From Fibrobacter sp. UWP2 (GTDB lineage: Bacteria > Fibrobacterota > Fibrobacteria > Fibrobacterales > Fibrobacteraceae): DNA of 64,000 bases. Numbering within the stretch: position 1 is the first letter of the stretch; every line of letters starts with the position of its first letter. Made by a program: the position numbers and the translations under genes. Shown one piece after another: positions 1-8,246 of the stretch. The notes beneath the pieces were generated by a model. The model searched no databases. It was not told the origin of the DNA and saw only the letters and a list, made by a program, of their open reading frames with translations. The stretch covers positions 372,001-436,000 of the forward strand of contig NZ_FQYM01000001.1 in NCBI RefSeq assembly GCF_900141705.1, given 5' to 3'.

Positions 1-3000
1 TTCAGCCACCTGGTGAGTATCGAGAACGGGAGCAAGTTCGTCCCAAGTCTCTACGGCTTCCAGGTCAGCTACACCGACTACTACAACGAACGCACCACCA
101 GCGACTTCGCCACCATGGTGCCCTTCACCCTGCAACCCCTGTGGTTTGCCGAGGGTACCGCCCAGTACGAATCGAGCCGCATGGGCTTTGACGCCTGGGA
201 CGCGCACCGCGACATGCTGCTGCGCACCGCCGCCCTGAACGATAGCCTGCTCCCGCTCGAGTACATGCACGACTTTTCAGACAACTCGTTGTTTGCGGAG
301 CTGGGCCCCTACACCCAAGGCTTTGCCTTGGTGCGATACATCGCCAAGCACTATGGAGACAACGCGGTGCCCAAAATTTGGTCCGAGCTGGCCCGCCCGC
401 ACCGCGTCACCCTCGATGCCGCCCTCAAAAAAGTACTACGGGTTGGCGAAAAAGAACTCTACGAAGCATGGAAAAAGGAAATTACCGCCGGCTACAAGGC
501 GCAAAAGGACTCCCTCGGCACACTGGTCCAGGGAACCAAGATTACCGCCGACGCCTTCTGGCAGGATTTTCCCGTGGTCGCGGGCAAGCACCTGTACGGC
601 GTTTCGAACTTTGGCGGGCCCTGGTTTGACGGCTCCGTTTTCAAGATGCCCATCGAAGCCGACACCGTAAACGCAAACAGCGATAAAATGGACTCCGCCG
701 ACAAGAACGATTCCACGGGCACTTCTGTCAAGGTCGGTGATATTTCTATCGAGGGCGCCAACACCGACAGCACCATCGACATTTCGGAATACGCCAAGAG
801 CGGTTTCAAGGCCAAAAAGCCTTGGTTCGACAAGGGCATTGACGTAATCGACTTGCCCGAACGCGGACCGATTCTCGCCTACGTGAGTTACCAGAACCGC
901 GACAAAGACGGCCACGCGCACTTTGACATCGCCGTGAGCGACACCAACAAAAACCAGCTCACCCTCACCTACCTCGCCGACGCCATCTACCCTGCCTTCG
1001 ACAAGCAGGGCTCCACCATCGTGTTCGCCCGCCGCGAGCCCTTCAGCACCCGCTTTGTACTGAGCAAGGTTCCCTTCAACGCCGATTTTTCGGAATACGT
1101 TTCCGAGGACCCCATTGACCTCTACGTTCCCGACAAGACCTTTAGATACTACAACATATACAGTCCCAAGTTCAGCCCCAACGGCAAGCGCATCGCTTTC
1201 GGCTTTTTTGACGACAAACAGCGCGGTATTGCGGTGATTGACGCCGACGGGCAGAACTTCAAAGTCGTGAGCACCAAAGGCTTTGACGAGCGCGACGTGA
1301 ACTGGATCGACGACGACAAGATTGTTTTCGCCAGCAACCGGAACGGCATATTCAACCTGTTCGAAAAGAGCCTGAGCACCGGAGTCGAGCAGCCCCTTAC
1401 CAATGTTTTGGGCGGCGCGTTCACGCCAACAGTCGACAAAGACACGATATACTTTACCCAGTACGACAAGGACGGGTTTTCCCTGTACAAGCTGGGCTAC
1501 AAGGCTCCCGTTCCCGCCACAAGCGACACGACCGTGAGCATCACCACGCGTGACAGCACCATCCAAGTCGCCGACACCACCTGGAGCGTGTGCCCCGACT
1601 CGACCCTCAAAGACAGCACCGCCGATTCTACAGCCCAGTGCGTGCCGACACCGACCGTAGCTACAAGGGACAGCGTCATCCACATTCAAGACACTGTCAG
1701 GACGGTTAACGCCAAGGAGGCCGCCAACGTCATCACCCTCCACAGGAGCCTCCCCGTGCGCGAAAACAAGCCCCTGGAACTCACCGAGCGCGAATTCGCC
1801 GGTGCCGAAAAAGACTACAGGCCCATCCCCACCGTCCCCATGTTCGTTCCCATCTTGAGCTTCAACGAAAACGCCCCGGACCTCACCGTATTTGGCGAAG
1901 GTGAACTCAAAACAAAAGCCGGGCTTGCCGTCATCTTGAGCGACCCGCTCAAAAAGAACGTGGTGCAGCTGGGACTCTTGCTGGAACTGGGCAAGGGAAT
2001 CGACTTCATCAACGGCGACGGGCTCAATCCCGAGCAAGAAAAGGAATTCTTTGCCGCGTGGGAAAACCACAGCACACCCATTGACCTCGGACTCTCTTAC
2101 AGCTACGCGAACTACACCAGCAAAGACACTGTGCGCTACGAGGATGTGCGCGCCCACAACGGCGACAGCCTGGGCATGAGCCACTACGCCATCCCCATGC
2201 AGTCCATCATCGGCACGGCGGGCTACAGCATCTTCAAGAGCATCGACACCTTGCAGGTCGCCCTCGGTTACGACTGGGCCGACTTCAACCTCTACGAAGA
2301 CAGCTTTAGCTGGACCTACCAAAAAAGGATCAGCGCGCTAGTCGCCCTCGGCCTTTACGGCGACCATGAAGGCGAAGAGGGCACCGGCATTAGCGGGCAG
2401 GGCAACGGCCTCTTGCTCTATTACCAGTACGCCAACAGCGACCTCTACCGTCCGGGCACCTTCGCCGAGAGCTTCTACATTACCGAGAGCGGATCCATCA
2501 AGCCCAAGTACAGGAACTTCAACATCAACGAAGTCGGCTTGAACCTTTACGGCAGCATCCAGAGCCCGTTCACCGGGGCTCGCCTCGCCGCAGGCGGCAA
2601 GGTGAGCGGCATTGTGAGCTGGAACACCGACGCCCCCGAAGACACGCTGGACTCGTACTACTACAGCCCGGTGTTCCTTGAAGGCTACCCCTACCTGCGC
2701 AGCAGCGAAGACTACACGCGCGCCGGCACCAAGACCGCCATGGCGGAACTCCACTACCTGTTCCCCATTTACGACGACTGGCGCAAGTCCGCCTGGATCT
2801 TTAGCACACGCGCATTCTACTTTGACGTGTTCGCCCAGGTGGGCGCCGCCTGGAACAGCAAGTGGTTCGACACCGACAAATTCACCGATCACCGTTTCTG
2901 GGACCGTGACGTGGGCATCAGTTTCCGCATGTCGAACAAGATTTTCTACAGCATCCCGCTCGACATCTCGCTCACGTTCGCCCGTGGGCTCAGCCGCATT

Positions 3001-3129
3001 GGCGAGGACGACGAACTGCACGGAGGCTGGAAACTCCACCCCATCGACCTGCCGCTACTCCCCGAGAGCATTTGCCCCACGAGGATCAAGTTCGCCATTG
3101 GCATGGGTTTTGTGAATTCTTGGCAGTAA
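1..3129 (+). CDS. 5'-truncated metalloprotease-like / TolB-propeller / outer-membrane protein
   Basis: The frame is open from base 1, so the gene starts outside the window; the GTG at 13 is not a credible start. The first visible residues, FSHLVS, fit the end of an HExxH zinc motif (H-E-F-S-H), and WFAEGTAQYES about 45 residues on looks like the third-ligand Glu segment of gluzincin (peptidase MA-like) proteases. The middle holds TolB/PD40-type propeller blades (for example SPNGKRIAF near base 1180). A Thr/Ser/Asp-rich linker (about 1510-1700) leads to a C-terminal half rich in alternating aromatic strands, typical of an outer-membrane barrel. It probably acts at the outer membrane; the substrate is unknown. 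Its stop lies 1 base from the stop of the convergent operon on the other strand. The domain reading is mine and needs a profile search. Confidence 0.7.
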   Translation, partial: FSHLVSIENGSKFVPSLYGFQVSYTDYYNERTTSDFATMVPFTLQPLWFAEGTAQYESSRMGFDAWDAHRDMLLRTAALNDSLLPLEYMHDFSDNSLFAELGPYTQGFALVRYIAKHYGDNAVPKIWSELARPHRVTLDAALKKVLRVGEKELYEAWKKEITAGYKAQKDSLGTLVQGTKITADAFWQDFPVVAGKHLYGVSNFGGPWFDGSVFKMPIEADTVNANSDKMDSADKNDSTGTSVKVGDISIEGANTDSTIDISEYAKSGFKAKKPWFDKGIDVIDLPERGPILAYVSYQNRDKDGHAHFDIAVSDTNKNQLTLTYLADAIYPAFDKQGSTIVFARREPFSTRFVLSKVPFNADFSEYVSEDPIDLYVPDKTFRYYNIYSPKFSPNGKRIAFGFFDDKQRGIAVIDADGQNFKVVSTKGFDERDVNWIDDDKIVFASNRNGIFNLFEKSLSTGVEQPLTNVLGGAFTPTVDKDTIYFTQYDKDGFSLYKLGYKAPVPATSDTTVSITTRDSTIQVADTTWSVCPDSTLKDSTADSTAQCVPTPTVATRDSVIHIQDTVRTVNAKEAANVITLHRSLPVRENKPLELTEREFAGAEKDYRPIPTVPMFVPILSFNENAPDLTVFGEGELKTKAGLAVILSDPLKKNVVQLGLLLELGKGIDFINGDGLNPEQEKEFFAAWENHSTPIDLGLSYSYANYTSKDTVRYEDVRAHNGDSLGMSHYAIPMQSIIGTAGYSIFKSIDTLQVALGYDWADFNLYEDSFSWTYQKRISALVALGLYGDHEGEEGTGISGQGNGLLLYYQYANSDLYRPGTFAESFYITESGSIKPKYRNFNINEVGLNLYGSIQSPFTGARLAAGGKVSGIVSWNTDAPEDTLDSYYYSPVFLEGYPYLRSSEDYTRAGTKTAMAELHYLFPIYDDWRKSAWIFSTRAFYFDVFAQVGAAWNSKWFDTDKFTDHRFWDRDVGISFRMSNKIFYSIPLDISLTFARGLSRIGEDDELHGGWKLHPIDLPLLPESICPTRIKFAIGMGFVNSWQ

Positions 3130-3130
3130 G

Positions 3131-3574
3131 CTAGCGCCTTTTTTTGCTGTTGACTTCGCCGGGCAATAACTGTCCCGGGCTGGAGCGCTGTCCGTCCTTG
3201 CCCGTAAAGTTCGGGTTGAACGGTTTCACTAGGTTGTTCTTCTTGATTTCACCCTGGACCTCGGTCAAGTGCGCTTCCCACTCCTGCATGGCGTTGTCCA
3301 AGTCGGCACGAGCTTGCAGCATCATTTCGCGAAGCTGCACCAGTTCCATCATCTGGTCACGCTTCATAATCCAGAGTTCTTCTTCCTCCGGCATGCGCTC
3401 GATGTTAAAGAGCAGGTTCAGGTACTTGTCCTCGGCTTCTTTGTACGCCTTGTAGGTATCCGTGTAAACCATGTGGCGGTCGTCCACCATCGTCTGCTGC
3501 GGAGACGGATGGCTGGTACAGCCCGCAAAAACGAGAGCCGAAAAAAGCAAAGACAAAGGAGCCGAATATCGCAT
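3131..3574 (-). CDS. small coiled-coil lipoprotein
   Basis: 147 aa. An N-terminal signal sequence ends in the lipobox FAGC, so the mature protein should be lipid-anchored in the envelope. The rest is hydrophilic and very rich in Glu, Met, Gln and Leu, with heptad-like spacing (roughly residues 40-115), which suggests a helical or coiled-coil rod; the C-terminus is basic (KKRR). It is the last gene of a four-gene leftward operon (5568 to 3131) with gaps of 18-30 bases. I do not recognise the family. A structural or accessory role in the same envelope complex as its neighbours is inferred only from the operon. Confidence 0.75.
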   Translation of the reverse strand: MRYSAPLSLLFSALVFAGCTSHPSPQQTMVDDRHMVYTDTYKAYKEAEDKYLNLLFNIERMPEEEELWIMKRDQMMELVQLREMMLQARADLDNAMQEWEAHLTEVQGEIKKNNLVKPFNPNFTGKDGQRSSPGQLLPGEVNSKKRR

Positions 3575-3594
3575 ATCGTTAAACTACAAAAATC

Positions 3595-4524
3595 CTACTC
3601 GGCAGGCGTCTCGGCGGCGACTTTCAAGTTGTAAAGGCGCTCAATCGAAATATGGCTTGTGAACTTGACGGTATCCTTGGTAATGGGGTGCACCATCGTA
3701 TGCGTTCCGACCTTGACCTCGCGTTCCTGGCAGGGCACGCCCGTTTCGGGCTCAAGCATGACCTCGTACTGGGTATCGTACTCCGCCTTGAGCCCCATGT
3801 TGTACGCCTTGTACTTTTCGGGAATGATGTTGCTATTCACATGCTGTTCCCAAATGTAGTACGGGAAGCTTTCCTTTTCGTGCAAATAGATGATGTAATC
3901 CAGGCAGTGGCGATGGTCACGGTTCTCGAATCCCTTGGTCACCACGGAGTCTATTTGAATCAAGGCGAAGTTCAAACGGCCCTGATCCTTGAGCATCTGG
4001 GTCACGTTCGCCTTTGTAGGCACATTGCCAATAAGCAGGTGGTCCATCTCCCAGCGGTGCTTTTCCAGGCGCCTGAGATGCGGCTTGTAGTCGGGATTCA
4101 AAAGTTGGGTACGCCAGCGCTCGGGCATGGGGATGTGCGCCACAAGCGTGTCGTAGCCGTCTTCAAGGCCGGTCAGCGAAACGACCTCGCGGTCCACCGC
4201 CTTGGTCTCGACCTCGGCCACACGCCAAGCCAGTTCCGAGGGCATGTAGTTTTTGAGGTAACCGCGGGATTTGTCGATGATGTACTTGCGCTTGACAACT
4301 ATCGTATCGCCAACGGTAGAATAGTTCAAGTCCACATACGCCGCGGTAATGGTCCCCATCTTTTCTTCGCCCTCCATGTCCAGGGTGGCAAAGTAGCTCT
4401 CTGTATAGAGTTCCAAATCCACGGGTGTCACCACCTTGTAGTTCACGGTCACTTCGGACTCTCCGCAAGCCGCAAGCATCAAGGAGGCAAAGCCGGTCAC
4501 AGCCAAAAACTTTTTATACATCAT
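3595..4524 (-). CDS. hypothetical lipoprotein
   Basis: 309 aa with a signal peptide and lipobox LAAC near residue 20. The mature part mixes beta-rich stretches with a charged, aromatic middle (several His, Arg and Trp near residues 135-165). Two ATG codons stand in tandem at the start; either serves. It lies 20 bases upstream of the small coiled-coil lipoprotein gene and 30 bases downstream of another lipoprotein gene, so the three are very likely co-transcribed. No known domain is recognised. The consecutive lipoproteins plus a barrel protein suggest one envelope assembly, but this is inference. Confidence 0.75.
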   Translation of the reverse strand: MMYKKFLAVTGFASLMLAACGESEVTVNYKVVTPVDLELYTESYFATLDMEGEEKMGTITAAYVDLNYSTVGDTIVVKRKYIIDKSRGYLKNYMPSELAWRVAEVETKAVDREVVSLTGLEDGYDTLVAHIPMPERWRTQLLNPDYKPHLRRLEKHRWEMDHLLIGNVPTKANVTQMLKDQGRLNFALIQIDSVVTKGFENRDHRHCLDYIIYLHEKESFPYYIWEQHVNSNIIPEKYKAYNMGLKAEYDTQYEVMLEPETGVPCQEREVKVGTHTMVHPITKDTVKFTSHISIERLYNLKVAAETPAE

Positions 4525-4554
4525 CTGTTTCCCAATAAAACAACTGGGCCAAAA

Positions 4555-5001
4555 TTACTTAATTGTCGTGAGCTGGAGTTCCTTGGCGGCAAGAACCTTG
4601 CCCCCCGTAGAGACTTCGACCACGATGGACCCTGCGTGTTTGTGCTTGGTCATATCGCGGGCAGTCAGGTACTGACCATGCTTGGTGCGGCCCTGCAGCG
4701 TGTAAGAGCTCATCTTGTCGGTCACGCGGGCCTCGTGACTCCAAATTTCGGCGCCCCTGTTTTTGAGGGTTCCCTCATAGAACGACATCTTGAGGGTATT
4801 GAAGTCAAAACCCGTACCGTAGCTGAACTGAATAATCAGCTGGTCCGTGAGGTCGAACGTGCTCGACGTGTCGGCCACAATCTGGGAACCCGGGTTCCAT
4901 TCTCGCCCGCAAACGATCTCGGGAGTCGGATTCGAGCAGCCCGCCAGTAGCGAGACCAGCGAGAGTGCAGTCAAAGCTGCGATTTTTGTCAGTTTTCTCA
5001 T
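4555..5001 (-). CDS. hypothetical lipoprotein
   Basis: 148 aa with a signal peptide and lipobox LAGC near residue 22. The mature domain (about 120 residues) looks all-beta: alternating polar/hydrophobic segments such as DQLIIQFSYGTGF and SIVVEVSTGG resemble an immunoglobulin-like or C2-like sandwich. It is the second gene of the leftward operon, 18 bases after the barrel gene and 30 bases before the next lipoprotein gene. No family is recognised. The N-terminus clearly marks an exported, lipidated protein; the fold is a guess from strand pattern. Confidence 0.75.
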   Translation of the reverse strand: MRKLTKIAALTALSLVSLLAGCSNPTPEIVCGREWNPGSQIVADTSSTFDLTDQLIIQFSYGTGFDFNTLKMSFYEGTLKNRGAEIWSHEARVTDKMSSYTLQGRTKHGQYLTARDMTKHKHAGSIVVEVSTGGKVLAAKELQLTTIK

Positions 5002-5019
5002 TTTACCCTTCCTTGTTAA

Positions 5020-5568
5020 TTAAAACCAGAACCGCAGGCCTATGCGGAAGTAAAAGTCAGGAATCTCCCATTCCACATCACTATCGTCATGGCCTACATA
5101 GTCTTCGTCCCACCACAGGTAGTGGAACTCACCCACAGGGTTCAATTCCAAATAGAGCTGCAGAGGCATCACAGGGAATTCCCACTGGTAGCCGCCCACC
5201 ACGCCAAAGCGGATGGCAAGTCCACCATAATCCCAGCCGCTGTACGACTCGCCCCACCAGCCTAGACCGCCGGCAGGACCGCCATACACGCCCATGCGTC
5301 CAAGTTTACCGGGGACACCGGCAAAATAGTAGTTCCAATAATACCCCACGTAGCCGCCCAGCGAGTTGTCGCCGCTGCTAAAGTAAAAGTGCAGGTAGAT
5401 GTCGACCGTAATCAGGTCGCCCTGACGCAGTTCAAAATCCAGACCAAAACGTTCACCGGGATTGCCGGCTTGCGCCCAGCCACCAATACCCATGCTCTTG
5501 CCCGCGGCCTCGCTTTGGGCAAAGGCGGCAACAAAAGAAAACAACAAAACAGCAATTAACTTTTTCAT
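5020..5568 (-). CDS. small outer-membrane beta-barrel protein
   Basis: 182 aa. A cleavable signal peptide (Lys-Lys N-region, hydrophobic core, cleavage near AFAQ) precedes short amphipathic strands very rich in Gly, Tyr, Trp and Phe, and the protein ends in the terminal Phe (GLRFWF) expected of an outer-membrane barrel recognised by the BAM machinery. The size fits an eight-strand barrel. It is the first gene of the leftward four-gene envelope operon; a GGAGA Shine-Dalgarno lies 7 bases before the ATG. Specific function unknown. Confidence 0.8.
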   Translation of the reverse strand: MKKLIAVLLFSFVAAFAQSEAAGKSMGIGGWAQAGNPGERFGLDFELRQGDLITVDIYLHFYFSSGDNSLGGYVGYYWNYYFAGVPGKLGRMGVYGGPAGGLGWWGESYSGWDYGGLAIRFGVVGGYQWEFPVMPLQLYLELNPVGEFHYLWWDEDYVGHDDSDVEWEIPDFYFRIGLRFWF

Positions 5569-5678
5569 ACGGTCTCCGGTTTCAAGTTAGCAATAAGGCA
5601 TGTAAAATAGGCGAAACAATAAAAAAAAAGCGGTAAAATCCGACCTTCTTTCGCACAAATTTATATGATATGCAAGCT

Positions 5679-6983
5679 TTAGCGCGAAAGCACAAACATC
5701 ATTTCGAGGTGAGGCGTTTGCGGGTAGAACGCGAACCCCTCGGCATGCTTGAGCGCAAAGCCCGCGGCGGCGAACTTGGCGTAATCGCGGGCGAGCGTCA
5801 CAGGGTCGCACGAAACGTAAATCAGGCGGTTCACCGAGGATTCCGCTATGGCGTCGAGGGCTTCTTTCGGGAGGCCCGTGCGCGGCGGGTCCACGATGAG
5901 CGTCGCGGGGATGTTTACCACGTTGCTCGCAAGCCATTCCTCGGCCGGGGCGGAAATCGACTCACACGTATCAGATAAATTAACTTTCGCATGCTGCAGG
6001 CATTTTTCTTCGCGTTCCACGGTCGTGACGCGTTTGAACTTTTCTTGCAAGAGGGCAGCAAAGAAACCTACCCCGCTAAAAAGATCGATAAGCCATTCGT
6101 CGCTCGCTTCACCGCTTGCCAGGCCCTCGTCCACGGCATCGCGCACGGACTGTACCAGCGCGGGCAACAGCGCGAGATTGCTCTGGAAGAACACGCTAGC
6201 GTCACTCTCGATTTTCTTGCCGCAGATTTCGGCGACGCTCGCCGCATTCTCGCTGAACTCGCGGGCAGGCATTCCCTCGTAATAGTACGAGATTTCGCCA
6301 GCGCCGTTATCAAAGAGGTTCACCTCCATCTCGCGGCCGGGGCGGAACTTGCCCGCAAAAATCTCGCGGGCGCGACCCTGCAAAAAATCGTTGAGCGCGG
6401 GAGTCAATACGGGGCAGTTCTTGAACAGCACCACGCTGTTGCTTTCTTGCTTGCGGAACCCGAAACGCACAATCGGCTTGTCGCCGGCCTGGTCGCAAAC
6501 CACGACGACCCGCGCGCGGTTGCGGTAACCCCACGCGGGGCCCGTATGCACCTTGAAATCTTCGGGCAAATCGATGCGGGCGATGCGCCGGAAGTTCTCG
6601 CGCTCGACCTGCGCCAGGTATTCCGCCTGCTTTGCGCTATCCAGGTGCTGCAAACTACACCCGCCGCACTTGCCGTACAGCGGGCAGCGCGCTTCTACGC
6701 GGTCGGGATTTGCACCTTCCAGGAGCTCCACGACATGCCCGCGAGCAAAATCCTTTTTCGTAAACGTCACCGCCACCTTGCAGAATTCGCCAGGCAACGC
6801 GCCCGCGACAAAACACACGCGGCCATCGGGCAGGCGCGCCATCCCCTTGCCGCCCTGCACCATCTTCTCGATGCGGACATCGAACACCTCGCGGGCGGGC
6901 ACGGAATATGCGGGGCGTGCAGACGCAGGGCGCTTGTGGCTCGGTCTGCGAGGCTTGCCAGGTTTGTAGAAATTGCGGGACAT
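5679..6983 (-). CDS. TrmA/RlmD-family tRNA/rRNA uracil-5-methyltransferase
   Basis: 434 aa from the ATG at 6983, preferred over the upstream ATG at 7019 because of the promoter placement. The N-terminus is basic. A TRAM RNA-binding domain (about residues 30-90) precedes the iron-sulfur motif CPLYGKCGGC (Cys 100, 106, 109). The C-terminal Rossmann methyltransferase has DLFSGVGFF for SAM binding, DPPRTGL, and the catalytic segment YVSCDPVTLARD. Members transfer a methyl group from SAM to C5 of a uracil in 23S rRNA or tRNA; which uracil cannot be told from the sequence. It is divergent from the FISUMP lipoprotein gene with only 59 bases between the starts. Confidence 0.9.
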   Translation of the reverse strand: MSRNFYKPGKPRRPSHKRPASARPAYSVPAREVFDVRIEKMVQGGKGMARLPDGRVCFVAGALPGEFCKVAVTFTKKDFARGHVVELLEGANPDRVEARCPLYGKCGGCSLQHLDSAKQAEYLAQVERENFRRIARIDLPEDFKVHTGPAWGYRNRARVVVVCDQAGDKPIVRFGFRKQESNSVVLFKNCPVLTPALNDFLQGRAREIFAGKFRPGREMEVNLFDNGAGEISYYYEGMPAREFSENAASVAEICGKKIESDASVFFQSNLALLPALVQSVRDAVDEGLASGEASDEWLIDLFSGVGFFAALLQEKFKRVTTVEREEKCLQHAKVNLSDTCESISAPAEEWLASNVVNIPATLIVDPPRTGLPKEALDAIAESSVNRLIYVSCDPVTLARDYAKFAAAGFALKHAEGFAFYPQTPHLEMMFVLSR

Positions 6984-6985
6984 CG

Positions 6986-6997
6986 GGCTTAAAGATA
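6986..6997 (-). promoter_or_regulatory. -10 box of the methyltransferase gene (near-leaderless)
   Basis: TATCTT at 6997-6992, six bases, then a predicted +1 two bases before the ATG at 6983. No Shine-Dalgarno. Confidence 0.55.
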
Positions 6998-7029
6998 GAA
7001 AAGACACACCTATCTGCATACAACTTTCT

Positions 7030-7042
7030 TATATTAACAAAC
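7030..7042 (+). promoter_or_regulatory. -10 box of the FISUMP lipoprotein gene (near-leaderless)
   Basis: TATATT at 7030-7035, six bases, then a predicted +1 one base before the ATG at 7043. This choice rejects the upstream in-frame start at 6908. Confidence 0.6.
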
Positions 7043-8170
7043 ATGAAACGCGCTCTCCTCTTTACTCTTGCACTTATTCCTGCGTTCTTTGTTGCCTGCG
7101 ATGATAACGATTCCTCTGCAACAGTCGCCGGCACCGATGCAGAACAATCGCCTAGCAGTTCGTCCATGGACGAAACCGAATCCAGTTCCGCGATATCTTC
7201 GTCCAACAGTGCGCAACCATCAAGTAGCGACATTTCCTCGTCAAGTGAAGCGCAACTGTCAAGCAGCGAAGTCTCTTCGTCAAGCGAATCCCCTAACACA
7301 AGTATAACACCCGCCAGTTCCACAACGGACGTCATCCTGAGCAGTAGCGACAATGCGACTAGTTCGGCTGATTCGGCAGGTTCATCAACCGAATCGATTT
7401 CCTCGAAGTCTTCGTCAAGCAGCGCACAGTTATCGAGCAGTACACAATCGTCGGGCAGCAAAACATCATCGTCCAGCACCGAACCGAGCAGTTCCTCTGA
7501 AACCCTAGTGTCGATAGAGACATGCCCGAATCCGGATATCGAATATGGGACCTTGATCGATCCACGCGATGGCAAGACCTATAGAACCGTCAAGATTGAC
7601 GGGAAAAACTGGATGGCAGAAAACCTGAACTATGCGGACAGCGTAAAAACTCCAAGCCTTCTGACAGGAACCTGGTGCTATAACGAGAATGACACGAACT
7701 GCAATGCCCTAGGGCGTCTTTATACCTGGGGTTCCGCCATAGATTCCGTTGCGCTGGCGACGGAACAATCCCTTGATTGCGGCTATCTAAAAAAATGTCG
7801 TATTCCCGACGAAATCCAAGGAATCTGCCCTCCAGGTTGGCGTCTGCCTAATGAAGGAGACTGGAATAGCCTACTCAAGGCCGCCGGCAATAATAGGGGA
7901 AGTGTCCTTAAGTCGCGGTGTGGTTGGGCTAATGACGGGAATGGAACGGATGATTTTGGCTTTGCAGCATTGCCTGCAGGCGGAGGAACCGGAACCGACC
8001 AGTTCACCGGATTTGGCACCGCCGCACACTTCTGGACTTCATCTGGTGGCGCAGTAGCATCTTCAGCCTCCCAGATAACCTTCTACGAAGATTACAGCAA
8101 TTACGTCTATGTAGGTTCTGGACTTGGCAATAAGAATTCCGTATTTTCTGTCCGCTGTATCCAAGACTAG
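7043..8170 (+). CDS. FISUMP-domain lipoprotein
   Basis: 375 aa. The signal peptide ends in lipobox FVAC near residue 18. A long linker of repeated Ser runs (about residues 25-150) separates the membrane anchor from one FISUMP domain (about residues 165-375). The domain shows its usual landmarks in order: DPRDGKTYRTVKIDGKNWM, AENLNYAD, GRLYTWGSA, CPPGWRLP, DDFGFAALPAGG, HFWTSS and the terminal VRCIQD. FISUMP proteins are a large expanded surface family of Fibrobacter with no proven biochemical role; the motif pattern suggests a C-type-lectin/FGE-like fold (inference). It is followed by a terminator and stands alone as a transcription unit. Confidence 0.88.
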   Translation: MKRALLFTLALIPAFFVACDDNDSSATVAGTDAEQSPSSSSMDETESSSAISSSNSAQPSSSDISSSSEAQLSSSEVSSSSESPNTSITPASSTTDVILSSSDNATSSADSAGSSTESISSKSSSSSAQLSSSTQSSGSKTSSSSTEPSSSSETLVSIETCPNPDIEYGTLIDPRDGKTYRTVKIDGKNWMAENLNYADSVKTPSLLTGTWCYNENDTNCNALGRLYTWGSAIDSVALATEQSLDCGYLKKCRIPDEIQGICPPGWRLPNEGDWNSLLKAAGNNRGSVLKSRCGWANDGNGTDDFGFAALPAGGGTGTDQFTGFGTAAHFWTSSGGAVASSASQITFYEDYSNYVYVGSGLGNKNSVFSVRCIQD

Positions 8171-8200
8171 CTTTTCTGCACTTTATCGGGAAAACAAACT

Positions 8201-8227
8201 CTCCGCATAAGCGGAGGGCGTTTTATT
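8201..8227 (+). terminator. rho-independent terminator
   Basis: CTCCGC-ATAA-GCGGAG followed by GGCGTTTTATTT, downstream of the FISUMP gene and abutting the promoter of mlaE. Confidence 0.65.
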
Positions 8228-8229
8228 TC

Positions 8230-8246
8230 TATCTTTGAGCCCGAAG
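8230..8246 (+). promoter_or_regulatory. -10 box of the mla operon (short leader)
   Basis: TATCTT at 8230-8235, six bases, predicted +1 five bases before the ATG at 8247. Confidence 0.5.

Noticed and set aside
436-2322. A 628-codon open frame on the minus strand of the first gene
   Set aside because: It is the antisense mirror of a strongly biased coding frame; composition is Val/Gly/His-rich and no domain or start signal is seen.
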